DNA from: Emcibacter sp. SYSU 3D8
Lineage (GTDB): Bacteria; Pseudomonadota; Alphaproteobacteria; SMXS01
Reading direction: 5' to 3'
Assembly: GCF_039655875.1 (NCBI RefSeq)
Contig: NZ_JBBYXK010000006.1
Location: 82,735-146,734, forward strand
Length of the DNA: 64,000 nucleotides
Shown here: positions 39,581-48,273 of the stretch, one piece after another
How the letters are laid out: each line of letters begins with the position of its first letter
Position numbering within the stretch: the first letter of the stretch is position 1
Position numbers and translations under genes: made by a program
Notes under the pieces: model-generated
Told to the model about the DNA's origin: nothing
Database searches by the model: none
Seen by the model: only the letters and a program-made list of their open reading frames with translations

Positions 39581-39731
39581 GAGTCCCTTGAATAAAACCA
39601 CAACACATTGAGGAAAAAGACTTTTTGGATGACGATCCAATTTTAAGAAGCAATCATTCCGGTTTTTTGGGTGTTCCAAAGCCTGTGCCGCACAATTTGC
39701 CGCGTGCCGTGGTCGGGCCAAAAAGGAACGA

Positions 39732-39757
39732 GCCGTACCGCGGATGAGCGGCACGGC
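39732..39757 (-). terminator. Terminator after receptor 3
   Basis: A 10-base stem with one mismatch (GCCGTACCGC/GCGGCACGGC) and a 6-base loop is followed on the minus strand by TTCCTTTTTGG, 45 bases after the receptor 3 stop. Confidence 0.75.
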
Positions 39758-39802
39758 CCGATGGAATTGTCGCCCTTAGTGCCCGAACGCCAGGCTGCAG
39801 GG

Positions 39803-42322
39803 TCAGAACTCTCCCGTTACCTCGATACCCCAACTCCGGCCGGGACCGACGGTGCCCGCCGCGAACAGAGGCTGGATGATGGCAGGTGACTCGAACCTGT
39901 CATTGGTGAGATTTCGGCCGAATACCGACACCCGCACATTGTTCCACGAATAGCTGATCGATGCGTTCAGATCCTGGCGGGATGCGACCCTGCCGGATTC
40001 CAGGTTGACCAGGTTCCCTTCCACCTTGCTGATGTAGGTCCACTTCACACCGAGCGACAGATCGCCGGGACCAACCGGCACTGTATAGGTGCCGCCGAGA
40101 CCGACAGTCATTTTTGGCGCGTTGCGAGGTGTGAGGAACGTCGCGTCGACGATGGTGCAGCAGCCATCCTGCGGATTGATGTCGGTCTCGAAGGTCGAAT
40201 ACTTCGGATCGAGAAGACCGATGGTGCCGAACAGCCGCAATTCCTCGGTCACCACGGCCTGCACTTCGGCCTCGACGCCCTGATAGACGACCGAGCCCAC
40301 ATTGCTGAACACGGTCACGACCGTATTGGTCGTCCCGTCGAAGGCGATGACCGATTCCTGCTTGTTTTTGAAGTTGTTGCGGAACAGGGCGATATTGGTC
40401 TGGATGCGGTTGTCGAAGAATTGCGCCTTCACACCCACTTCGATCGACTGCGACGTTTCGGGATCGTACTGATCCCGCTCGAAGTCCGAGACATTCTGGT
40501 TCACGCCGAAAAATCCGCCGGAATGCCAGCCTTTGGCGTAGGACGCATAGACGAGGATGTCCGGCGTGGCCTTCCACGACAGGCCGAATTTCGGCGAGAC
40601 GTTGGTCCAGGACTTCTTGAGGTCCGCGAATTCCGGGAAGTTGTCGATATAGGCCCGGTCAAGCGGCGTGATGTAGGCCTGCGCGCCGATGAAGTGCTTC
40701 TTCTCGTGCGTCCAGCGCACGCCGGCGGTCGCGGTCCAGCCCGGCGAGAACTCCCAGTCCGCATTCACGAACGCAGCCTCGGAGGTGGTTTTCTGGCTTT
40801 CGAACAGCTTGTTGGGACTTTTTGGCCCATATGGCTGGTCACCCCAGGCGGAATCGCATCGCACCTGGCCGAACACCGTGTACAGGGGCGTCCCCGGGCC
40901 GCCCCGCGGCGCAAGGCAGGCTGCCGCCGGTGTATCGAACCCCGTATAGCCGGCAAGACTGGGATCTAGCCAGACGTTGTTGGCAAGCGAGTAGCCGCCA
41001 AGCGCCGGCACGAACACCCAGAAGTCACCGCCGGTAATCCATCTCTGCTCGAACTTGCTGGTGTAGAAATAGGCGCCGGCCACGGCGTTGATCTTGCCGA
41101 TCGATGTGTCCCAACTGCCTTCCAGCCGCAGCTCTTCGCTGAACTGCTTGTAGCGGTTGTCCCGTTCGATGGTGATGAAATCGGCGGTGGAACCGTCGAA
41201 GTCGTATTTCCGGTATTCGTGCTGCCGCCTGAAGCCTGTGACCGACACGAGCTTCAGCTCATCGCTTAATCGCCCAGACATGCTGAGTGTGTAGGCGTTG
41301 GTCATCACCCGACCCGGGTTCGGCAGATCGGTGGCGATGTTCTTGCGCGGGAACGCCGTTTCCGTCCGGCAGGGGGCATTCTGCAGCCCGAAGGCGGCCG
41401 GCAGGAAACAGTCCAGGAAGCCGCCGCTGAAGTCATATTCCCGAGGATCCGTGGGCGGAGGAAACACCCCCGGCGCGTAGTTCCAGTTGGTGAGATAGGC
41501 ACCGCCCTGGCTGCGGTCCTCGAACCGCTCCACGGTCAGCAGGGCCTCGAACCAGTCGTTGGGCGTCGCCAGAACGGTAATGCCGTAATTCTTGTAGTCC
41601 TTCTGGGGCTGGGTGGTGTTGAGATAGGTGTTCTTGAACCAGCCATCCCGCTCCTGAATGGTGAAGAAGCCCTTCACCGCCAGCTTGTCGCGCACCACGG
41701 GTGCGTTCAGCACGGCGCGGAACTCCTGCTGGTTCCACCGCCCGAACGTGTATTGGAGTTTGGCGCCATATTCGCCGGTAGGCCGGGACCGCACCACGTT
41801 CAGCACGCCGCCGACCGTATTGCGTCCATACAACGTTCCCTGGGGACCACGCAGGATTTCGATGCGTTCGATGTCGAAATTCTCGATCACCTGCCCCGAG
41901 AGAGAACCGAGGTAGATGCCGTCGATCATAACGGCGATGGGCGAATCCAGCGAGGTGTCGTCGGTCCGTGTCGGGCTGATGCCTCGGATCGTGATTGCCG
42001 CCGCGCCGGCACGCTCGGGATTGCTGTCGATCCTGACGTTTGCCGAGTAGCCGTTCAGGTCCTTCAGGTCTCGAACCGTGGCCAGCTTGAGTTCCGTCGT
42101 GACCGCCGTCATCGCCACAGGCACGTCCTGTGCCGATTCCTCGGTCTTGCGGGCCGTGACAAGGACAGAATCAACCTTGGGCCCCGATTTGGGGGCGACA
42201 TTTTCCGCAGCCACCGGCTGGGCTAAGGCACCCCCGTCACCAAAAAACACTGTCGAAGCGGCCAGCGCGGCCGCCACGAGACCGGACGCAAGGCGCCCAG
42301 ACCCGAAAACTCGCGAATTCAT
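39803..42322 (-). CDS. TonB-dependent outer-membrane receptor 3
   Basis: The protein has about 839 residues with a signal peptide (GLVAAALAASTVFFGDGGALA, cleaved near AQPVAAE), a TonB-box/plug start (VDSVLVTARKTEESAQDVP), the plug motif ILRGPQGTLYGRNTVGGV and a barrel ending WGIEVTGEF. It is a near-paralogue of receptor 2: almost every plug motif is shared, while extracellular loops differ, suggesting divergence in ligand choice. The start at 42322 follows GGGGAGCT. The shared promoter element lies at 42455-42470. Confidence 0.93.
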   Translation of the reverse strand: MNSRVFGSGRLASGLVAAALAASTVFFGDGGALAQPVAAENVAPKSGPKVDSVLVTARKTEESAQDVPVAMTAVTTELKLATVRDLKDLNGYSANVRIDSNPERAGAAAITIRGISPTRTDDTSLDSPIAVMIDGIYLGSLSGQVIENFDIERIEILRGPQGTLYGRNTVGGVLNVVRSRPTGEYGAKLQYTFGRWNQQEFRAVLNAPVVRDKLAVKGFFTIQERDGWFKNTYLNTTQPQKDYKNYGITVLATPNDWFEALLTVERFEDRSQGGAYLTNWNYAPGVFPPPTDPREYDFSGGFLDCFLPAAFGLQNAPCRTETAFPRKNIATDLPNPGRVMTNAYTLSMSGRLSDELKLVSVTGFRRQHEYRKYDFDGSTADFITIERDNRYKQFSEELRLEGSWDTSIGKINAVAGAYFYTSKFEQRWITGGDFWVFVPALGGYSLANNVWLDPSLAGYTGFDTPAAACLAPRGGPGTPLYTVFGQVRCDSAWGDQPYGPKSPNKLFESQKTTSEAAFVNADWEFSPGWTATAGVRWTHEKKHFIGAQAYITPLDRAYIDNFPEFADLKKSWTNVSPKFGLSWKATPDILVYASYAKGWHSGGFFGVNQNVSDFERDQYDPETSQSIEVGVKAQFFDNRIQTNIALFRNNFKNKQESVIAFDGTTNTVVTVFSNVGSVVYQGVEAEVQAVVTEELRLFGTIGLLDPKYSTFETDINPQDGCCTIVDATFLTPRNAPKMTVGLGGTYTVPVGPGDLSLGVKWTYISKVEGNLVNLESGRVASRQDLNASISYSWNNVRVSVFGRNLTNDRFESPAIIQPLFAAGTVGPGRSWGIEVTGEF

Positions 42323-42451
42323 AGCTCCCCTCCCCAGATAATGGCCGCCCCAGAAAGCGTCGGGAGAGAACGGATTCCGCATTCAAATCGGCGAAACCTC
42401 GTATCCACGGGCGCCATGCAGCCAAGGATGCAAGGCTACCCTGCGGAAAAT

Positions 42452-42478
42452 GCATTAATCAACGGATAATATTTTTGA
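42452..42478 (-). promoter_or_regulatory. Shared element upstream of receptor 3
   Basis: The gene strand reads ATATTATCCGTTGATTAATG, with CCGTTGATTAA 133 bases before the receptor 3 start, as in receptor 1. AT-rich sequence precedes the core in all three copies. Confidence 0.55.
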
Positions 42479-42548
42479 CCAGGCGGTTCAGATATCTCAA
42501 CCCCTTGTTTTCACGCAGGATTCGGCTGATTTTTTTCTCGTCTGCCCT

Positions 42549-42758
42549 CTAGCGCCCGTCCATAGCCTCTCGGAACCGTACGGCCATGCTGTCAGGGTCG
42601 GTGGCCCATCCTTGCTCATCAGCCATGATGGTGAACAGCCTCGCCTTCATCGCGAGGCCCTGCTCTGGCGTGAGACGCGTATGACCGTCAGCGAGGCCGC
42701 GCAGGACCACGACGAGTTCGTTGAGCGCCTGCTGTTTGGCATGAGGACGGGGCATCAC
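42549..42758 (-). CDS. Small helical protein of unknown function
   Basis: A 69-residue frame begins MMPRPHAKQQALNELVVVL with AAGGGTGG 5-8 bases upstream and ends DSMAVRFREAMDGR. It looks soluble and helical, with no Cys or signal peptide. It lies between the P450 and receptor 3 on the same strand. I do not recognise a family; codon use is normal for this genome. Confidence 0.45.
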   Translation of the reverse strand: MMPRPHAKQQALNELVVVLRGLADGHTRLTPEQGLAMKARLFTIMADEQGWATDPDSMAVRFREAMDGR

Positions 42759-42887
42759 CCACCCTTTGGAAAGCCCATGAATACCCGATGCTACCGCTAG
42801 CCCGGAACAGGCTCAGCCCGCTTTCGTACCAATCGACTGTTTTAAGTGGGCCCGATTGGGTCGGCCCGAGGGATAAACGGGAAAACT

Positions 42888-44174
42888 TTACGCAGGCTGC
42901 GTTGTTTCGGACCTGATCCACAGATCCCTCGGTATCCGCAGCGCCAGCGTCTCGACGAACTCAAACCGGTTTCGCCCTTCGGACAGCGCAAAACCCATGC
43001 GCCGCGCGAGCAGCCGCTCGAACGCCGAATTCATCTCCTGCCGTGCCAGCGGCGAGCCCAGGCAATGATGCGTTCCCTGCCCGAACGCCATGTGCGACGC
43101 CGCGTTCCTCCGGTCCAGATCCAGCACATCGGGATCGGTGAAGTGCCGTTCGTCCCGGTTCGCGGCGCCGAAGCGGATGTGGATCACGCTGCCCTTGGGA
43201 ATGAATGTTCCATGCAGTTCCATGTCCTGCACCACCTGCCGCTCCAGCCCCTGAGTCGGCGACTGCAGACGCAATGCCTCCTCGACGAACACCTTGATCT
43301 TCTCTGGCTCGTCTCGCAGCCGCGACTCCAGGCCCGGTGTCTCGATCATCAGCCGCATGGCCATGGCGAGTCCGTTGGTCGTGGTCTCGTTGCCGCCCAC
43401 CAGCACGTGCTCGGCCAGACTGACCGCCTCATTGATGTTGAGCGGCCGTTCGCCATTGTAGAGCCCCTGGGCGATGTCGGTGATCAGGTCCTCCTGCGGA
43501 TTGCTGCGTTTCCTGTCGAACCATTCCAGCAGGTATTCCTGCAGCTCGACTCCCTTTTGCGCCACCAGCAACTCACGCTCGGGCGACAGGGAATAGGAAT
43601 GCACCTCCACCCAATAGTCCGACCACTCCTTGAGCCGCGGCATATCCTCGGCCGGAAGGCCCAGGATGCGCGTGATCATGATCAGCGGCAGCGGCACACA
43701 GAACGCCTTCACGAAATCGACATCCTCGTCGTCCGGCATCTTGTCGATCAGATCGTCGACGACGCGTTCGATATAGGGCACCAGCCTGCGGATGCGCCCC
43801 GCCGTGAACGCCTGGTCGACGATCTGCCGGTAGGCCGTGTGCACGGGCGGATCGTCGCCCATGGCGTAATAGCGCCGCAGACCCTTTTCCTCGAAAACCT
43901 TTCGCGCCGCCGGTGTCCGGACCAGCGATCCCGCTTTCTTCATCGAAAGTTCGGTAGTGTTGCGCAGCACAGCGTGCAGGTCGTCGTACCGGGTGACCAC
44001 ATACATGCCCAGATCCGGCATGCGGTAGACCGGCGCCACGTCGCGCAACGTCTTGTAGGCATCGAATGGACACGCCTGGATCGCCGGATCCATCAGGTTC
44101 ACCCGCGCCGGATCGAGACCCTCTGCCTCGTCCCTGTCACCCGCGCCGCCTGTATCGGCAATAATATCAGTCAT
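42888..44174 (-). CDS. Cytochrome P450
   Basis: The 428-residue soluble bacterial P450 has the I-helix motif GGNETTT (about 260-266), the K-helix ExxR (Glu299, Arg302) and the haem-ligand loop FGQGTHHCLGS (Cys371). No membrane anchor is present, so it needs a ferredoxin/ferredoxin reductase pair or similar; none lies nearby. It is divergent to the glutamate-synthase-like gene. Substrate is unknown; terpenoid or steroid hydroxylation is possible from family trends. Confidence 0.94.
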   Translation of the reverse strand: MTDIIADTGGAGDRDEAEGLDPARVNLMDPAIQACPFDAYKTLRDVAPVYRMPDLGMYVVTRYDDLHAVLRNTTELSMKKAGSLVRTPAARKVFEEKGLRRYYAMGDDPPVHTAYRQIVDQAFTAGRIRRLVPYIERVVDDLIDKMPDDEDVDFVKAFCVPLPLIMITRILGLPAEDMPRLKEWSDYWVEVHSYSLSPERELLVAQKGVELQEYLLEWFDRKRSNPQEDLITDIAQGLYNGERPLNINEAVSLAEHVLVGGNETTTNGLAMAMRLMIETPGLESRLRDEPEKIKVFVEEALRLQSPTQGLERQVVQDMELHGTFIPKGSVIHIRFGAANRDERHFTDPDVLDLDRRNAASHMAFGQGTHHCLGSPLARQEMNSAFERLLARRMGFALSEGRNRFEFVETLALRIPRDLWIRSETTQPA

Positions 44175-44355
44175 CGTCTCCTCCCCTGCTGTCGCCCCGC
44201 CGCCATTACACGCCCCCTCCGCTCGTCAGGCAACCCGCCAGTGTCGGAGCCGGATCGCCGGCGCGCCGTTGACCTGGCACACAGCCCTTGCTTTGGTCCG
44301 TCCAGCCGTCGCACTCTTCGGGTCCAAGGCAGCCAAAGTAAAGGCACGTGCCCTC

Positions 44356-46008
44356 ATGCGCTTCATTCCCCTCGTCGCCACCCTCGTCCTCGCCATCGTG
44401 GCCGGGCTGCTGTGCCTTTTCAGTCTGTACTGGCTGGTCGCGGCCGTGCCCCTCGCCATCATGTCGATCCTTGGCCTGACCGATCTGCTGCACGCCACCG
44501 ATCCGCTGCGCCGGAACTACCCGCTCACCGTCCGTTTCCGCTACCTGCTGGAATGGATCGGGCCGTTCATGCGCAGCTATGTCGTCGACAGCGACGAGGA
44601 AAGCCTTCCCTTCCCGCGCGATATCCGCCGCATGATCTATGGGCGATCCCTCGGCGAGGGCGAGCCCAAGCCATTTGGCAGCGAACTGGATTTCGACAAG
44701 CCCGGCTATACGTGGATTCATCACTCCATTGCCGCCAAACCGCCCGCCGAGCCGCGCTTTCGTATCGATATCGGCGGCCCGCGCTGTACCAAGCCCTATT
44801 CGGCTTCGGTATTCAATATCTCGGCCATGAGCTTCGGGGCCATCGGCGCCAATGCGGTCGAGGCGCTGAACCTGGGTGCCAGGCTGGGCGATTTCGCTCA
44901 CGATACCGGCGAGGGTGGCTACTCGCCCTACCACCGCAAGCATGCCGGCGACATCATCTGGGAGATCGGATCCGGCTATTTCGGCTGCCGCACGCCCGAC
45001 GGCAACTTCGATCCGGAGCGCTTTCGGGTCCAGGCCGCCGATGACCAGATCAAGATGATCAACATCAAGCTCAGCCAGGGCGCCAAGCCGGGCCACGGCG
45101 GCATGCTGCCCGGCGCCAAGGTCACGCCGGAAATCGCCGCCACCCGGGGCATCGAGCCCTGGAAGGACTGCATCTCGCCCAACTTTCATTCCTCGTTCTC
45201 GACACCGGTCGGCCTGCTGGAATTCACCGCCCAGCTGCGGGACCTGTCGGGCGGCAAGCCCGCCGGCTTCAAGCTGGCCATCGGCCACCCGTGGGAGTTC
45301 CTCGCCATCTGCAAGGCCATGCTGAAAACCGGCATCTATCCGGATTTCATCATCATCGATGGCGGCGAAGGCGGCACCGGCGCCGCGCCGCACGAATTGC
45401 CCGATCACGTCGGCATGCCGCTGATCGATGCTCTGACCTTCGCTCACGCGGCGCTCTGCGGCACCGGCTTGCGGGATCACGTCATGCTCGGCGCCAGCGG
45501 CAAGATCGTCAGCGGCTTTTCGCTGGCCCGCGTCATGGCGCTGGGCGCCGATTTCTGTATGGCGGCGCGCAGTTTCATGTTCTCGCTGGGCTGCGTCCAG
45601 TCCATGCGCTGCCACGCCGGCACCTGCCCCACCGGGATCACCACCCAGGATCCTCTGCGCCAGCGGGCCATCGTCGTACCGACCCACGCGGAACGGGTCC
45701 ATAACTTCCATGCCGCCACCGTTGCCAAGCTGGCCGAGATTGTCGGCGCCGCAGGGCTCGACCATCCGGACGAGTTGCGGCCCGAGCATCTCTATATGCG
45801 CCTCACGCCGAACGAGATTCGCTCGGCCGCGGATCTCTATCCCCAACTCAAGGCGGGTGTGCTGCTGAGCACGCCGGAAGAAACGCCCTTCGCTGCATTG
45901 TGGGAGTTGGCTGATCCCGACCGCTTCGCACCCAAGTCAATCGCGGAACGCCCGGATATTTCCGAGCGTCCGGTTCGCGCCACGGTAGGGACCCATCCGC
46001 GCGGCTGA
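44356..46008 (+). CDS. Membrane-anchored FMN-binding glutamate synthase-like protein
   Basis: The 550-residue protein has two N-terminal hydrophobic helices (about 5-23 and 27-47) followed by the FMN-binding alpha/beta-barrel domain of glutamate synthase (SVFNISAMSFGAIGANAVEA, DFIIIDGGEGGTGAAPHELP). It also has a Cys cluster SMRCHAGTCPTGITTQDP, which in GltB contributes to the iron-sulfur site. The amidotransferase and GXGXG domains of true GltB are absent, so it does not make glutamate by itself. It may be an FMN/Fe-S oxidoreductase on the membrane. The start at 44356 is chosen over an upstream TTG at 44269. Confidence 0.9.
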   Translation: MRFIPLVATLVLAIVAGLLCLFSLYWLVAAVPLAIMSILGLTDLLHATDPLRRNYPLTVRFRYLLEWIGPFMRSYVVDSDEESLPFPRDIRRMIYGRSLGEGEPKPFGSELDFDKPGYTWIHHSIAAKPPAEPRFRIDIGGPRCTKPYSASVFNISAMSFGAIGANAVEALNLGARLGDFAHDTGEGGYSPYHRKHAGDIIWEIGSGYFGCRTPDGNFDPERFRVQAADDQIKMINIKLSQGAKPGHGGMLPGAKVTPEIAATRGIEPWKDCISPNFHSSFSTPVGLLEFTAQLRDLSGGKPAGFKLAIGHPWEFLAICKAMLKTGIYPDFIIIDGGEGGTGAAPHELPDHVGMPLIDALTFAHAALCGTGLRDHVMLGASGKIVSGFSLARVMALGADFCMAARSFMFSLGCVQSMRCHAGTCPTGITTQDPLRQRAIVVPTHAERVHNFHAATVAKLAEIVGAAGLDHPDELRPEHLYMRLTPNEIRSAADLYPQLKAGVLLSTPEETPFAALWELADPDRFAPKSIAERPDISERPVRATVGTHPRG

Positions 46009-46017
46009 CCAGGTGCC

Positions 46018-46067
46018 GCGGCTTGGTCCGTGATTTCAGAATGCGGCTTGGTCCGTGATTTCAGAAT
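46018..46067. repeat. Tandem duplication of a 25-base unit
   Basis: Two perfect adjacent copies of a 25-base unit (starting GCGGCTTGGTCC, ending TTTCAGAAT) lie at 46018-46042 and 46043-46067, just after the stop of the glutamate-synthase-like gene and before the convergent HTH gene. It looks like a recent slippage duplication of an intergenic element. Confidence 0.85.
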
Positions 46068-46101
46068 ATTGTGGGCGGCCCTGTTGGCGGGCGCTTGGAG
46101 C

Positions 46102-46653
46102 CTATTCGACCTCTACGAGGTTGGCGTCGACGCATGCTTCCATCACCGCCATCATCGCCTTGAAACTCGCATAGAAGGCGGCCTGCAATTCTTCGGTCTG
46201 GATCGCGCCGGGTTTTAGCCTGTAGCCGCCGCGCTTGTCCTCCATGACCATGCCTGACGTCACCAGTTCCTTCAGCTTGCGCCTGACGGTTTCGCGGGGA
46301 AGGCCGGTCGAATCTGCGATGGACAGTGCATTGGACGGCACCTGCAGTTCGGCGGGAATGCGGACATCGATCGACACGTACGGCTCCCGTTGGGTCGTCG
46401 CCATCAACCGCTGGATGTTCGACGCACCCAGTGCATGGACGATCAGGAGTTTCGCCAGGTCGTTCTGGACATGCTGGCTGTAGGTCGGCAGCACTTTGCA
46501 GAAGCACTCCGAAAGCTCGTAGAGAAAAACGCGGGACTTTTCGCGGAACTCTGGTTGTGAAGCGATCTTCAGCCGGCGCTTCCCGCGCCGCGCCGGCGAG
46601 GCCGTCTCTGCCGAGGAGCGGGATTGCGCCTTGCCATCGTGCAAGCGTTCCAT
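46102..46653 (-). CDS. Winged-helix transcriptional regulator
   Basis: The 183-residue protein has a predominantly helical N-terminal half and a C-terminal winged helix (NALSIADSTGLPRETVRRKL, then KELVTSGMVMEDKRGGYRL, about residues 106-145), as in Crp/GntR/IclR-like regulators. No ligand motif is recognised. GGAAGG precedes the ATG at 46653; a TTG 9 bases upstream is also possible. Target genes are unknown. Convergent with the glutamate-synthase-like gene. Confidence 0.72.
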   Translation of the reverse strand: MERLHDGKAQSRSSAETASPARRGKRRLKIASQPEFREKSRVFLYELSECFCKVLPTYSQHVQNDLAKLLIVHALGASNIQRLMATTQREPYVSIDVRIPAELQVPSNALSIADSTGLPRETVRRKLKELVTSGMVMEDKRGGYRLKPGAIQTEELQAAFYASFKAMMAVMEACVDANLVEVE

Positions 46654-46805
46654 GTCGTGCAACCTTCCGTCGCGCCCCCGGCCTCACAATGCCCGACCAA
46701 CGCTGCCTGCGTCATGTCAAATGCACGGCCCTTCTCAATAAAATTTACATTCCTTAACAAATGTAGACGGATCGCGGCCGCCCGCCCGCCGTCCGGTAGA
46801 ACCGC

Positions 46806-47324
46806 CTACTGCAGGCTCTTGACGCGCGACTGGTGCAGCTTGACGAATGACAAGGTCTCCGAGGCGTAGGACCTGAGCCTGTCGTCACCGCCTGAATGGG
46901 CATAGTCCGACAGGAGTTTGGCACTGTGGTCGTGCGATGCCTGCTGCGCGGCAAGGAATGCCTTGTCGAACGCCTCGGCCTTCGCCGCCTTCAACCGGTT
47001 GAGCCGCGCCGTGTAGTCGGCATTCAGGCGGGTCACCGCATGCTTGGGCGCAAACGCGACCAGCCGGGAATTGGCCAGCGACTGATCCTCGACGATCTCG
47101 CGTGCCAGTTTTCGTATTTCTGGATTGGTGGCCCGATCGAGCGCCAGCTGCGCGGCTTCCACGTCGAAGAGCCCCGCCAGGCTGGCGGCGCGCGCAAAGG
47201 CGGCGGCCGCCTTTTCTTCGTGCGGCGTTTCCGCCTGCGACACTGCCGCAACCTTCTCTCCGGCGTCGGCCCCGCCGCTTGTGAGAAGGAAAGCGGCCAC
47301 CGCCGTCCAAACGATGGAACGCAT
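46806..47324 (-). CDS. DUF4142-like secreted protein
   Basis: The 172-residue protein has a signal peptide (VWTAVAAFLLTSGGADA) and a four-helix, ferritin-like body typical of DUF4142: AFARAASLAGLFDVEAAQLAL, then REIVEDQSLANSRLVAF and AFDKAFLAAQQASHDHSAKLL. GGAGG precedes the ATG. The family is abundant in alphaproteobacteria and linked to stress or envelope biology, but no function is certain. It diverges from the VOC/ArsR/SRPBCC operon. Confidence 0.82.
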   Translation of the reverse strand: MRSIVWTAVAAFLLTSGGADAGEKVAAVSQAETPHEEKAAAAFARAASLAGLFDVEAAQLALDRATNPEIRKLAREIVEDQSLANSRLVAFAPKHAVTRLNADYTARLNRLKAAKAEAFDKAFLAAQQASHDHSAKLLSDYAHSGGDDRLRSYASETLSFVKLHQSRVKSLQ

Positions 47325-47410
47325 GAGATCCTCCTACTGTGATGCCGCAGGTGAACGTCCCGGCCGGTCGCCGGTTCCCTGCCGGACCAGCACTTGCAGG
47401 CATCGCGATT

Positions 47411-47440
47411 TTGGTTAACTATACCATTAACTATTAACGC
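47411..47440 (+). promoter_or_regulatory. AT-rich region with repeated TTAACTAT before the VOC/ArsR operon
   Basis: TTAACTAT occurs at 47415-47422 and 47427-47434, spaced 12 bases apart, 24 bases before the VOC start codon. ArsR-family proteins bind AT-rich repeats, and an ArsR gene is second in this operon, so this is a good candidate autoregulatory operator. Confidence 0.5.
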
Positions 47441-47458
47441 CATTGTAAAGGAGATGGC

Positions 47459-47920
47459 ATGTCCAATCCGTTTAACCGCCCGTCCTTTGGCTCGGCGCTG
47501 TTCTACAAGGAGCCTTTCGCGGCGCTCGATTTCCTGGAAACAGCGTTCGGCTTCGACCGGACCATGGTCATTACCGACGCCGACGGGAATCTGGGCCATG
47601 CGGAGATGAGTTTCGGCAATGGCTATGTGATGATTGGCGCTGAATGGGCCGACTATGTAGCCAGCCCCGCTTCGACCGGCGGTCGTAACACCCAGTCGAT
47701 TCACGTGCATCTCGACAGCGGCGTGGACGAGCACTGCGCCCGCGCGGTTGCGGCCGGCGCCGTGGTCGTCCGTCCGCTGGAAGATCAGTTCTACGGCGAC
47801 CGGACCTATTCGGTGCGCGATCCCGAAGGCCATGTCTGGAGCTTTGCCCAAAGCATGCGCTATGTGAGCCGCGAGGAAGCCGAACAGGCCAGCGGCCTCA
47901 AGATCGAGGGTTGGATTTGA
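47459..47920 (+). CDS. VOC superfamily protein (glyoxalase/bleomycin-resistance fold)
   Basis: The 153-residue protein has KEPFAALDFLETAFGF at the start, HAEMSFGNGYVMIGAEW, TQSIHVHLDSGVDEH (His in a metal-site position) and RDPEGHVWSFAQ near the end, the standard VOC pattern. A strong ribosome binding site (AAGGAG) lies 6 bases before the ATG. Its stop overlaps the TTG start of the following ArsR regulator. With the SRPBCC gene it makes a three-gene resistance- or ligand-handling operon. Confidence 0.88.
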   Translation: MSNPFNRPSFGSALFYKEPFAALDFLETAFGFDRTMVITDADGNLGHAEMSFGNGYVMIGAEWADYVASPASTGGRNTQSIHVHLDSGVDEHCARAVAAGAVVVRPLEDQFYGDRTYSVRDPEGHVWSFAQSMRYVSREEAEQASGLKIEGWI

Positions 47921-48273
47921 TATCCAATCCCGTTCGAGAGCCGTTACCGCGCACCGCATTGGACGACACGCTGGCTGCGCTTGCCGACCCGCACCGCCGC
48001 CGGGTCGTCGAGCTGCTGCGCTGCGGACCGCTACGAGCCGGCGAATTGGCCGAGGCTGCGGGGCTCAGCGCTCCGGCCATGAGCCGGCATCTGCGTACCC
48101 TGCGCACAGCAGGCATCATCGAGGAATCGCACCCGCCCTTCGATGCGCGCATACGCATCTACAGCCTCCGCACTGGCCCCATGACCGAAATCAAGCAATG
48201 GCTCGACGAGACCGAACGGCTGTGGACCCATCAGCTTGCTGGCCTCAAGGCCCACCTGGAGAGTGACGAGTGA
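47917..48273 (+). CDS. ArsR family HTH regulator
   Basis: The 118-residue protein has a winged helix (LADPHRRRVVELLRCGPLRA, ELAEAAGLSAPAMSRHLRTL). No metal-binding Cys pair is present, so it likely senses an organic signal or a partner protein. The start is taken as TTG at 47917 because it overlaps the VOC stop (TTGA) and follows GAGGG by 6 bases. The following SRPBCC gene overlaps its stop by GTGA. ArsR-SRPBCC pairs are common and often autoregulated. Confidence 0.9.
   Translation: MISNPVREPLPRTALDDTLAALADPHRRRVVELLRCGPLRAGELAEAAGLSAPAMSRHLRTLRTAGIIEESHPPFDARIRIYSLRTGPMTEIKQWLDETERLWTHQLAGLKAHLESDE

Larger units (their letters stand above)
39431..39802. other. Leader of receptor 2 and end of receptor 3 (about 370 bases, no gene)
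   Basis: This gap holds the receptor 3 terminator at 39732-39757 and the receptor 2 promoter region with the shared element at 39558-39572. A 61-codon minus-strand frame (39569-39754) is not supported. Confidence 0.6.

Noticed and set aside
44206..45846. 546-codon minus-strand frame opposite the glutamate-synthase-like gene
   Set aside because: The plus-strand product has the FMN and Cys motifs; the other is a shadow.
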